NCBI GenBank assembly: GCA_030770425.1
Contig: JASJFT010000009.1
Coordinates: 276,831-340,830 of the forward strand
DNA: 64,000 nt
Reading direction: 5' to 3'
Origin: Darksidea phi
Lineage: Eukaryota; Ascomycota; Dothideomycetes; Pleosporales; Lentitheciaceae
Part shown: piece by piece, positions 55,807-64,000 of the stretch
How positions within the stretch are numbered: position 1 is the first letter of the stretch
Layout: the number at the start of each line of letters is the position of its first letter
The notes under the pieces: model-generated
Databases searched by the model: none
Told to the model about the DNA's origin: nothing
The model's input: only the letters and a program-made list of their open reading frames with translations
Program-made: the position numbers and the translations under genes

Positions 55807-57285
55807 TTACTCACGCGAGGCCCGGGTGCCACGCTCGTCAGAATGACCACAATATCCATCCAAGCAAGGCGACCCACTACCCAAAATAGAAATGTTCACG
55901 CACTTTGAATTCACCGATGCCTTAATCTGACTCTCTCGTAACTTGGTTTCCTTTTCGGGATTCCTCCGCTCCGGCCATTGCCCATCCAAGTTCGATTTGC
56001 TGAGTCGATCGATCCATTTTCTGCCGTAACAGCACCAGATGATCCAGAGTACCAAGGTAAAGAGTGTGAGACCGATAGAGGTGGACAGAAAAACGGGCCA
56101 GTATTTTGATACCAGTGGCGATGAGCCTTGATTTGAACTAGATGAACCAGAAGACGGGAACTCCGCGTTGTCGAGCTTGAAAATACCTGCTGCAAACACT
56201 CCACAGACAAGCGTTGGCGGGAGAAAGACGAGTCCAATGACAGTGAGGGACGTCGTGGCCTGCGTCTCGTGCTGGTTGATGCGGTTGTACAGCACCGTGT
56301 GCAAGCCCTGAAGGATGGTTTGGCTAGTTTCTACTTGTAAAAGGTATGCGTCTACGTGATTGATGACTCCATTGATTTCTTGCTCTAAGAATACTGGAAT
56401 AATATTCCCGTTCCAGCAGGTTCGAATGATTTTGGCGAAATTATCAACGTGGCGTTTGATTGTGGAAGCCGACATTCTCGTGTCTGCTAAATCTTTGCCT
56501 AGCGAAACCAGCTCCGCGTTGAGAAGCTCGTATTTGTACGAGATCTCTGGATATCCGGAGCTTTCCAGAAGCTGTCTACGGCGAGTGACTCCAAGTCTAC
56601 TTTCCGCGTCGTACAGAGCACTGCACCAGCGAACGGAAAAATGGCTACGGTGTTGGATGAGTCTGAGAAGCGTCGGAATGAGTACTAAAGGCTCTTCTGC
56701 TATGTCTTCTTTGCTAACTTCGAGCCAATTATAAATATCCTCAAGTCGGAGGGGTGTGATGGTAAGGTGATCCTTGGCCTTAAACAACACGACGCCCCTG
56801 AGTATTTTACAGGTGACATCGTATCGAAGCAAGAAGAGAAAACTATCGACCTCGTAGGTCGATATACCAAATTCTAAGAAACTTGGCTGGTGCTTAGAAG
56901 TTTGGATGTTGTACTCGAAAAATGGTCGCTTCGCGTGCACCCTCATCAGGAATCGTGGGGAGAATCCGGTGGTCTTGCAAAAATCCGCAAAACACTCGTC
57001 GCTCATGGTGATTGGCGAAGCGACCTGGCCAGTTCCCAACAACATTTTAACTTTGACGCTTAAAGTCGGCGTACTCCATTCTTTAGATTCTTCAGCCCGC
57101 AGCCAGACAGAATTCGTGGCGTAGGAGTGGAGAGCGTGGGCGACTGGGTGGTCCTTCCTGCAACCGGACTGGCAGCTATACGGAGCGTAATACCTGTCGT
57201 TATCGGTGGAAGCTTGGATAGGCACGTTTTGTAGTTGTTTCTTGTCCGCCTCGTAGGTCGGAAGAAGATTCGATCTGGCACTCAT
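55807..57285 (-). CDS. CorA-like metal ion channel protein
   Basis: I start at ATG 57285 (492 residues); the frame runs further upstream but without ATG. The shape is that of fungal CorA-superfamily proteins: a long cytosolic part followed by two transmembrane helices, LTVIGLVFLPPTLVCGVFAAGIF (about residue 355) and PVFLSTSIGLTLFTLVLWII (about residue 400). The family's GMN signature after the first helix is not intact; the position reads GIFKLDN. Such proteins are often predicted Mg2+ channels of uncertain activity. The stretch before the helices has a coiled helix (QVETSQTILQGLHTVLYNRIN). The last 60 residues are Lys/Glu/Ser-rich. Single exon; a small 3' intron cannot be excluded. Confidence 0.65.
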   Translation of the reverse strand: MSARSNLLPTYEADKKQLQNVPIQASTDNDRYYAPYSCQSGCRKDHPVAHALHSYATNSVWLRAEESKEWSTPTLSVKVKMLLGTGQVASPITMSDECFADFCKTTGFSPRFLMRVHAKRPFFEYNIQTSKHQPSFLEFGISTYEVDSFLFLLRYDVTCKILRGVVLFKAKDHLTITPLRLEDIYNWLEVSKEDIAEEPLVLIPTLLRLIQHRSHFSVRWCSALYDAESRLGVTRRRQLLESSGYPEISYKYELLNAELVSLGKDLADTRMSASTIKRHVDNFAKIIRTCWNGNIIPVFLEQEINGVINHVDAYLLQVETSQTILQGLHTVLYNRINQHETQATTSLTVIGLVFLPPTLVCGVFAAGIFKLDNAEFPSSGSSSSNQGSSPLVSKYWPVFLSTSIGLTLFTLVLWIIWCCYGRKWIDRLSKSNLDGQWPERRNPEKETKLRESQIKASVNSKCVNISILGSGSPCLDGYCGHSDERGTRASRE

Positions 57286-57747
57286 GTTGAACAGGCTGAG
57301 GAGCCGGGGCGCAATGCAAATGTACAAGCCTTGTGGACATCAAGCGTAGGAGGAAACGATGGATATGCTTCTGAGCCCACATCACCTTGCGAGAGGGCTG
57401 AAGAATTATAGCAAATGTTATCGCAGCGGTGTGACACCGATCCTCGAGTTGCATGTACCGGAAAGTATCGTGGTTCTGTGGTCGAGTTGACCGGTCAAGT
57501 TGACCGGTGGAATGGATCACGGGACAGTTTGCGGAAATCGCTACGGAGTAGAGGCGGCGGGCCGTAGAGGGGAGGCGCTAGGAGGCTGAGCCGGTTCACC
57601 GCCTTCGCGTACACTACCTATTAGTGTTTTACGAAATGTACTATCTATTTAAGCGCTAAGAGCGATAACAGAGTTTAGTACTAGAGAGATAACGTATTTG
57701 ACATGCGAGCCGCCCACTTTTCCAAGATGAACACTAACTCCGAGATA
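57286..57747. other. Intergenic upstream of CorA-like gene
   Basis: Promoter side of the CorA-like gene. No gene seen. Confidence 0.4.
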
Positions 57748-57837
57748 CTGCAAGCCCATTTCACACGTTGTGATCTAATAGGTAGATCTAAAAGTTGCTT
57801 CAATTCCACATCAACAACGCGTGAAATGGGCTTGCAG
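57748..57837. repeat. 24-bp inverted repeat (hairpin) with 42-bp loop
   Basis: Arms 57,748-57,771 (CTGCAAGCCCATTTCACACG plus TTGT) and 57,814-57,837 are reverse complements with one mismatch. The 42-bp loop has no coding content. Confidence 0.85.
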
Positions 57838-58260
57838 CACAGCACATCAGCTGAACAACTCATGCCATCTAACGCGCCAATAGCGGATGGGCCGACCCTT
57901 CTGGACCAATGAAAGGCTACTCAGCCCCGCAGCCTTGCTTAAGAAGATTAGTGGCAGATGTCTGTCAGCGAAGTGCATTGGCGAGCTATAGTGCCGCATT
58001 TGTTTCACCGGTAGACTTAGCGACCACGTCAACATCATATGCAGAGGTAGCCTGTAGTTGAGAGTGTTGGAGGTAGTACGAACATCGCCTGTTAGCTCAG
58101 CCCCGCAATTCTCGCTTAAAAGTGCACCTTTGGCTAGTGCTAAATAAATCCTAGAAAAGAAGCGGGGCCTAAGTTCGGCACACCCCTGGCCACGTGCAGG
58201 CTTCCATGCAACTCAACTCGAATATACTACCAGCTAACTTAAGTCTGTAGCAAAATATGA
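57838..58260. other. Intergenic between hairpin and left inverted repeat
   Basis: Contains a CTCAGCCCCGCA motif twice (about 57,921 and 58,098), perhaps an old direct duplication. No gene. Confidence 0.35.
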
Positions 58261-58327
58261 ACAGAACTCGCCTTCTCACAAGGGTGTGGCCGGAGCGGGT
58301 CGGCCACCTCCCTGCTAGCGGAGGCAA
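58261..58327 (+). repeat. Left arm of 67-bp inverted repeat flanking HET gene
   Basis: Starts ACAGAACTCGCC and ends CTAGCGGAGGCAA. It matches the reverse complement of 60,167-60,233 at 64 of 67 positions. Confidence 0.9.
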
Positions 58328-58543
58328 ACTGTGTCGGTCTTCGAGCCCATGCTGCCATCGGTGATATTTTGAACGCCAAGCATCTCACGGCTTAGCCTTG
58401 TGTGACGGCGCCTATGAGAGCGAACCTGCAGCCTAATCGCACTGCCCCGCTTCATTTTGCTCGTCCCTAGTCATCGCCGCAAGCTATCTCTCCAAACTAT
58501 TCTCAACATCAAACAGCTAGCCTTCGTTGTGCTTGCTGAACGT

Positions 58544-58596
58544 AAGTTATTATATCCCTATCTGAATTTTCTAATGCTCCCTTACTAACTAATTAG
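58544..58596 (+). other. Probable 5'-UTR intron of HET gene
   Basis: GTAAGT donor, TACTAAC branch site and ATTAG acceptor end four bases before the ATG at 58601. This 53-nt element fits a leader intron. Confidence 0.6.
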
Positions 58597-58600
58597 CACG

Positions 58601-59788
58601 ATGCGTCTTCTGAAACTTGGAGACGACGATGAGCTCAGCCTGGCCGAGTTTTTTGGTAATGACATTCCACCCTATGCTATTCTCTCGCATACTTGGGGAG
58701 CGGATCACGACGAGGTTACTTTTAAAGATCTAGTAGATGGTGCAGGCAAGAGCAAAACTGGCCACAACAAGATTCGCTTCTGCGGAAAGCAAGCTGCTAA
58801 AAACGGCCTTCACTACTTTTGGGTAGACACTTGCTGCATCGATAAGTCAAGCAGCAGTGAGATTTCGGAAGCTATCAACTGCATGTTTCGCTGGTATCAC
58901 GGTGCGGATAGATGCTACGTGTATTTGTCGGACGTTTCGATCAGCGGTTCGGATGAAGGCAGTGAGTACCACCGAAGATGGAAACCTGCATTCAAAGCGA
59001 GCCGATGGTTTAAGCGTGGCTGGACGCTTCAAGAACTTATTGCTCCGAAATCGGTTGAATTCTTCTCCAAGGAGGAACAGCGGCTCGGTGACAAGGAATC
59101 GCTGGAGCAAACGATCAGTGAAATAACTGGAATCAACATCCAAGCGCTTCGAGGAAGCCCTTTATCTCAGTTTGGCGTGGATGAGCGGATGGCATGGGCA
59201 GCGGGGCGCGAGACAAAACGCGAAGAAGATGCAGCGTACTCTCTGCTAGGCATCTTCGATATTCAATTCCCGCTCTTATACGGGGAAGGACGGGAAAAGG
59301 CATTCATTCGACTACAGAATCACATCAACGACTCTTTAAAGCACGAACAGCCTACTCTACACCGACTCGCTGGGACAGAAGACGATAGTTCAAACCGAGC
59401 AGGCTCCTCAACCGGTAGGTCTGTGTTCCACGGATCTATATCTGGTCACTACGTTATTCCTGGAAATGTTCAGGGGAGTGTGGTTAACTTCAATTTCAGC
59501 GGGAATGCAACGGCTAAGCGCCATTGCGATGAAGACTGCTCTATTGAACATTCCAAGCGGGCCAGGGTAACATATCATGCCAACGGAGATGGAGGCCCTG
59601 GGAAATATTACAGAGGCGATTTCTACGAGCCAGACGACAACGATGACGATGGAACGAGCTCAGAGGATAGCGAGGAAGGCAGCTCAGAGAATGGCGAAGG
59701 AGGCAGCTCAGAGGATAGCGAAGGAGGTACCTCAGAAGATAGCGAGCAAATTGATCCGGAAAGTGAGAGTGACGACCGATGGGACTAA
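58601..59788 (+). CDS. HET-domain protein with acidic repeat tail
   Basis: A single coding exon of 395 residues with a HET domain of the HET-D/HET-E type: MRLLKLGDDDELSLAEF, YAILSHTWGADHDEVTF, FWVDTCCIDKSSSSEISEAI, RCYVYLSDV, FKRGWTLQELIAP and EDAAYSLLGIFDIQFPLLYGEG. The HET domain ends about residue 245. No NACHT or WD40 part follows. In its place are a Gly/Val/Asn segment at about residues 270-300 (HGSISGHYVIPGNVQGS, then VVNFNFSG) and a highly acidic Ser/Glu/Asp repeat tail (SSEDSEGGTSEDSE). The gene is bracketed by inverted repeats and preceded by a leader intron. It is probably a self/non-self recognition or cell-death effector. All HET landmarks are intact. Confidence 0.85.
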   Translation: MRLLKLGDDDELSLAEFFGNDIPPYAILSHTWGADHDEVTFKDLVDGAGKSKTGHNKIRFCGKQAAKNGLHYFWVDTCCIDKSSSSEISEAINCMFRWYHGADRCYVYLSDVSISGSDEGSEYHRRWKPAFKASRWFKRGWTLQELIAPKSVEFFSKEEQRLGDKESLEQTISEITGINIQALRGSPLSQFGVDERMAWAAGRETKREEDAAYSLLGIFDIQFPLLYGEGREKAFIRLQNHINDSLKHEQPTLHRLAGTEDDSSNRAGSSTGRSVFHGSISGHYVIPGNVQGSVVNFNFSGNATAKRHCDEDCSIEHSKRARVTYHANGDGGPGKYYRGDFYEPDDNDDDGTSSEDSEEGSSENGEGGSSEDSEGGTSEDSEQIDPESESDDRWD

Positions 59789-60166
59789 TTGTTCTCTTCT
59801 GCGAGCCAGTATACCCTTTAATATCTATTGTCTGAATACTCGAGGGCGTAATTTGTCTCGCTTCAGGTTCCACGTCATTTGGAGTTGAAAGGGAATGGCA
59901 TGGAGCGGCAGCGGTAGCGGCAGCGGGAGGGTGGGAATAAGAGCAGGATGATAAGGACCTTCCTTCTGTAGGAAATGCAACATAGCTACCGGTAATGGCT
60001 ATTCCTGGTTAACAATAACGCACGAGGCAGGTATAGAGTTAGAATAATGTTTTCTTAATGTACTTGGCCCCCCGTAGCATAAGAAAATGTTCGCAGTATA
60101 TATACTTTGGGAGATTGTTGCCCCGATTTAATCAATCAGCGTGAAACCGTGGGAAGGCGTGGCACA
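59789..60166. other. 3' flank of HET gene up to right inverted repeat
   Basis: No gene. Short GCAGCG repeats near 59,905-59,925. Confidence 0.4.
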
Positions 60167-60233
60167 TTGCCTCCGCTAGCAGGGAGGTGGCCGACCCGCT
60201 CCGGCCACACCCTTGTGAGGTGGCGAATTCTGT
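60167..60233 (-). repeat. Right arm of 67-bp inverted repeat flanking HET gene
   Basis: Inverted partner of 58,261-58,327. Just outside both arms lies CAACTCAACTC in the same relative orientation (left at about 58,209; right near 60,247-60,257 on the complement), so homology extends outward with an indel. Confidence 0.9.
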
Positions 60234-60984
60234 AGGTGTTTTCAGAGAGTTGAGTTGGCCAAGGTTGAGTGGGGGTAGCAAGGCTAAGATCGGCGCACTT
60301 GCCAAGTCTTGCACAGCCACAGATCTGACACTTTATCCTTAAAAGTTAGAAACCTATATGTATGTCCATCTGTACGGAGGGGTTGCGCTAGCACCTGGCT
60401 AGCTCGGTCCATAGTAGCGATTCGTAGCGATGGTATAGGCATGAAAAGGCGGCTCCAGGCAACAACGAACTACGCCACGCTCGGCTGCCAAAGTAGCCAG
60501 CACGTGACCGTTCACGGAAGAGAAATCCCATTTGGCATAGTGCAGAATATAATCCACACTAAATTTTTGTGCCAAGACGCATTTCAGACTCGTTCACTCG
60601 GAGAATCTCGGAATGCATATTCTTAAAAGCTAAGTAGCCTTTAAACTTGGAATAATCTTCTTCTATGATAGAGCTATTATCCTAATGCTCCGAATTTTGA
60701 AGGTATGCTAATAACCGTAGTGGAGCAGGGGTGCAAAGCTGAAGCGGTTTTGGATGCCGTGAACGGAACGGTCGACAACATGACCAACACTGCCGTATTT
60801 TTCTCCTTGCAGACTGTATTTAGAAGGAGAAATTTTCAAAGAACAATAATATATTAACTATAACTTTTTAAACTGATGGGGGGAAAACTTTGGTTGCCTA
60901 AATCGCCACGTAGGGAGGGACAACTCAAACGACTGGGCCGCCGTTGCGACTTGCGCAGGGCCAACAGTCACCCATAGTGACAAA
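60234..60984. other. Intergenic; no gene supported
   Basis: AT-rich before the SnoaL-like frame, especially 60,830-60,880. The frame of the next gene is open backwards to about 60,878. Confidence 0.4.
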
Positions 60985-61338
60985 ATGCATTCCAATGTCA
61001 ACTACGCGAAGATGATTGAAGAAACAAACACGCTTTACGCTCACGTGCGGTTTATCGCCAAGAAAATTGTGGTAGATGCGAGCAAGAGTGGTGCCATTTC
61101 GTGTAGGATCCGCATCGAGCGGGACGGAGAACCGTTCTACGAGCATGTCATTTATGAGCTAGATAATGGCAAGATCGCAAAACTTTGGTCAATTGTTGCG
61201 CGTACAAAGTTATCAGACTCTCACGTTATACATGCCCTTTTTCCCGTCAGGGACTCTCTTAATGACAAGGTAATTTCCCATAGTACCATGCATATGCGAA
61301 TACAAAGCAGCATTCTGAATGGCGGAATGAAACTATAA
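60985..61338 (+). CDS. SnoaL/NTF2-like fold protein, N-terminus probably lost
   Basis: 117 residues from ATG 60985. RIRIERDGEPFYEHVIYELDNGKIAKLWSIV matches the second half of SnoaL-like polyketide cyclase/NTF2-fold proteins. The frame stays open upstream for about 36 codons (reading NDWAAVATCAGPTVTHSDK) without an ATG, and a typical member is about 130-150 residues. The true first exon may lie upstream or be destroyed. An AT-rich stretch precedes it. Function cannot be inferred beyond a small-molecule-binding cone fold. Confidence 0.5.
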   Translation: MHSNVNYAKMIEETNTLYAHVRFIAKKIVVDASKSGAISCRIRIERDGEPFYEHVIYELDNGKIAKLWSIVARTKLSDSHVIHALFPVRDSLNDKVISHSTMHMRIQSSILNGGMKL

Positions 61339-61478
61339 ACGGTCATAATGAGCTGGAATTGCGTATGCTATGCTAGTAGCCCGTATTCAAGCCTCGAAGT
61401 TACATTGACGTAGAGCTCTAGAATGACTATAAGTAGTCACAACATAGATACAGCTTTACCTACTAGCCAGCTACAATC

Positions 61479-61871
61479 ATGGCACGTTTCCTACTCTCGC
61501 TTCTCCCCTGGGCGCTGCTCACACGAGCGCAAGACTACTCCAATATCAAAGTAACTCTTACCCCCATCTCCCACAACGGAACCCACTGGCCCCCAGGCTC
61601 AACCTTCCTCAAAACCACCGTCTTCGCCATCCCCAAAAACGACAGGCGCCTCATCCAACGCACCCCTCCCCTACTTCCGACTTCCCGTCGCATCCACAAT
61701 TCCTCCAACCAGCCAACGCGCAAACTATGCGTACCAAGCTCACAAAAGTTCACATCCTGCTTCTGCAATTCACTGATTGTATCTAATAAAGGCACCGTGT
61801 TGCTCAATGTCACCCCTTCACTAAGCACTTCAGCGAGAATATTTGGAATAGGTACTAAATTCACCTTATGA
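61479..61871 (+). CDS. Possible secreted protein, likely frameshifted
   Basis: The frame starts with a good signal peptide (MARFLLSLLPWALLTRAQ). Then DYSNIKVTLTPISHNGTHWPPGS follows, and sequence character fades after about residue 55. A second frame at about 61,880-62,015 (GTLRIKYKVRTAGNKPALTK, then WGFGTSLVVEKCYP) also looks coding. The two could be ends of one small secreted protein broken by frameshifts or an unseen intron. The opposite strand also has an open frame, so this is uncertain. Confidence 0.3.
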   Translation: MARFLLSLLPWALLTRAQDYSNIKVTLTPISHNGTHWPPGSTFLKTTVFAIPKNDRRLIQRTPPLLPTSRRIHNSSNQPTRKLCVPSSQKFTSCFCNSLIVSNKGTVLLNVTPSLSTSARIFGIGTKFTL

Positions 61872-62053
61872 AGGTGGCACGCTGCGAATAAAATATAAAG
61901 TGAGGACTGCAGGAAACAAGCCGGCCCTGACAAAAGAGTTTCTAGTGCAAGATGCGGAGACGGAGAGATGGGGGTTTGGGACGAGTTTGGTGGTAGAGAA
62001 GTGCTATCCGTGAAGCGAACGATTATAATTCCCAGCTATTGTAATATAGTAAT
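61872..62053. other. Short spacer before deacylase gene
   Basis: Holds the possible second piece of the secreted protein described before and the deacylase 3' flank. Confidence 0.35.
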
Positions 62054-63329
62054 TCATAGTATGCATCCATCCGCGCACTCAGGATCTGTAGAGTTGTATG
62101 CGATCTGCCCTGCGCTGGCTCCAGGTTCGATACTTGGGTCACGCGGAGACTGAAACATCCTCCCATCTTCAGGCGAGACGATAGTCTCTAAAATATCTCC
62201 GAAGGCATTCCGAATGTGCGCAATAGGCTGCCCCTTTGTGAGGGGCTCATCGACCTGTACCAAGCGCTCAATAAAGCCTCCGTACGTCGATGGCGAGTCA
62301 TGGAAGGTATTGGCGATATACGTGTGGCTGAGGTCCGGGATATAGGCTTCGGTTGTGTTCGATGGCACGATATGCAAGTCGTCCAGAACACGGTTGACGA
62401 AGTCGTAGACCCTATCAATCAGCGATGCGTTCCACACTTTCGCTAACCCCATCTCAACGGTGATTGAGGGGATGCTGTTGTTCACAAATGTCGTCTCAAT
62501 ACTGCCAGGCTCTCCCACATCGATCTTTAAAGTGTCGGGTTGTAGGAGTTTGGCTAGACGCTCTACGTACGGAAGACGGAAGTCAGCGTAGCACCAAAGC
62601 GAGGTTTCGCCGCCGGAGCTTGGCGTATCTTCTCACGGTTAGCAGAGACTCTTCGTTGAAGTCCGGTAGCTTACGCAAGTCAAGACCAACGTCCACCTGG
62701 GATTTGTTTCCCCACACATTGTTCCAAATGTTATACGCGAGGAGGTTCGCTCCATTGCCACCCTCTGAGGACTGCCTCCCCGGAAAGACACGGTTGACGT
62801 TTGTGAAGAAGCCGGATGCACTCGCTGTGAAGTAGTTGCGCTGGTTCAGGTAGATGCCCATCGGATTAACAGTGGGTATGCCGATGACTATCTCCAATTA
62901 GCGACAATTCATACGCCCATCCCACCTTTTCCCAGACCCACCTGTGCCATTGAGCGTCGCAACCTGGTCCTTCAACTGATCGAATATCCTCTGCACCACC
63001 CTGACGCCATTGAGCTCATCGCCGTGAATAGCTGCAGACAGTGACAACTTCTTCCCAGTCTCTAAGCTTTCCGGTGTTCCTCGCGCGACTAGCAACGGGA
63101 TATGTAGCGGGCTACCGCCATTAAGCTCGCCGACTCTCAGGTAGTATCGCGATATATTCCGCGCGGGCACGGACGAAAGGTCAAGGTAAGAAATAACAGG
63201 CACGCCGTTCAAGACATCGCCCGTAAAGTTGGTAGCAGATACGCTACGTGCGAGCACCGCGAAAATCGCAATGAGAGGCGTGAGGAGCTGCATCGTCGGA
63301 TTAGCTATGGAACGCACCAATTGACCCAT
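62054..63329 (-). CDS. Secreted AstE/AspA-type (M14-like) zinc deacylase, three exons
   Basis: Exons 63329-62942, 62887-62675 and 62628-62054, with introns of 54 and 46 nt, give 391 residues. The family removes acyl groups from amino acids (succinylglutamate desuccinylase/aspartoacylase). Zinc ligands are visible: SAAIHGDELNG supplies His and Glu, and the second splice junction rebuilds DLHTPSSGG, supplying the second His. NPMGIYLNQRNYF and GEPGSIETTFV are further family blocks. A hydrophobic leader (MQLLTPLIAIFAVLARSVSA, from residue 13) and N-x-T/S sites point to secretion, which is unusual for the cytosolic bacterial relatives. The internal start at 63293 may be the real one. No damage seen. 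Confidence 0.8.
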
Positions 63330-63867
63330 GGAGAGCTTACTTTTATAATTATTGCCGCCCGATAAGACTCACAGTCTTCATATCCGTAAACGTACAGCTC
63401 TTGGAACGATTAGGAAGGTCGCAAGCCTTTTTGCTGCCATGACGGCGCCGAGACCGGCTCGGAAGAATTATCGTTCGACTGCGAGAGAATACCGCGATAC
63501 CGAGTAAAAGCGGGCCGAATACTGCTCTAGCTACTTATGTCAACGAGGCTGAATGCTTTTCGGGGGCAGCATTGATAGAGGTGAGCAATGGTTGGGTGGG
63601 GTAGCTAAGTACAAGTCATGCACGCTTAGTCATGCCGACAAGCTCGAGATGCGTGCGTCCAACTATCACCAAGAATTCATGCATGGATACACATGGTAAG
63701 CCAGAAATATTTCGCCAGCGGTTCTCTTATGCCTAATTCCCCACACATCTCGGTGCTGGCGCCCTCAGATGTTAAGATGCTTATATGAGAGAGCCTCAAG
63801 ACTTGCATACAGTAGCTAAGACCCCTGCCACGGCTCAAATGACAAATAGTAATTACGTATATAATTT

Positions 63868-63919
<52 letters not shown>

Positions 63920-64000
63920 TTTTTGGAAAAATTTAACGGCCACAAAAAGGAAAATTTAGCCCCCAACCCAAAATTATATTTTTTTTTTTTGAGCTGGTGT
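63330..64000. other. Contig-end flank
   Basis: Upstream region of the deacylase gene, then low-complexity sequence. No gene. Confidence 0.5.
63872..63915. repeat. 44-base poly-A run at contig end
   Basis: An uninterrupted A run passes into T, A and C homopolymers up to the end of the window. This looks like unreliable assembly rather than a telomere, as no TTAGGG units occur. Confidence 0.85.

Noticed and set aside
61535..61933. Minus-strand frame opposite the possible secreted protein
   Set aside because: It lacks an ATG at a sensible place and a signal, and the plus strand has the better signal peptide. Both remain weak.
1..64000. CRISPR arrays or prokaryotic operon signals
   Set aside because: No spaced direct repeats of that kind; introns and gene families show a fungal nuclear genome.

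Overview
The window is a piece of a filamentous ascomycete genome (Pezizomycotina, possibly a dothideomycete; the class is a guess). Evidence: short introns of about 43-82 nt with GTRNGN donors and CTAAC-like branch sites, two heterokaryon-incompatibility (HET) proteins, a PNP-NB-ARC NOD-like receptor, fungal phytase, CAS1-type acetyltransferase and APC permease families, and decayed sequence carrying the C-to-T signature of repeat-induced point mutation (RIP). The last bases (44 A residues followed by low-complexity sequence) look like a contig end.

Layout. 0-12 kb: the 3' part of a CAS1-like O-acetyltransferase, an F-box-like Gln/His-rich protein, a 746-residue HET protein, and on the minus strand a five-exon NOD-like receptor. 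12-26 kb: a decayed accessory zone holding kinase-like and SNF2-helicase fragments, an AT-rich block, a 46-bp minisatellite, an intact phytase gene and the collapsed remains of a highly reducing polyketide synthase. A repeat is shared between 13.5 kb and 25 kb in opposite orientation. 27-34 kb: FAD monooxygenase, small ORF, amino-acid/choline-type permease, zinc-cluster nuclear-looking protein. 36-40.4 kb: a two-exon gene of an uncharacterised fungal family interrupted by TAG, then an FHA-kinase pseudogene with ten in-frame stops, all TAA or TAG. 42.7-57.3 kb: mostly housekeeping: a Ser-rich protein, a tail-anchored protein, PAP2 phosphatase (one in-frame TAG), a MoaC domain on a long coiled-coil protein, MoaA/MOCS1A, an MFS transporter (one in-frame TAA) and a CorA-like channel. 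57-64 kb: a second HET gene bracketed by 67-bp inverted repeats, a SnoaL-like fragment and a secreted AstE/AspA-type deacylase.

How genes relate. The two molybdenum-cofactor genes are adjacent and co-directional and would supply consecutive parts of the cPMP-forming step. The HET and NOD-like genes near the left end form a self/non-self recognition neighbourhood. The accessory zones alternate with conserved genes, and most damage is of the C-to-T (CAA/CAG to stop) kind. Exon boundaries were derived by hand from frame continuity, splice consensus and family motifs. No alignment or database search was run.
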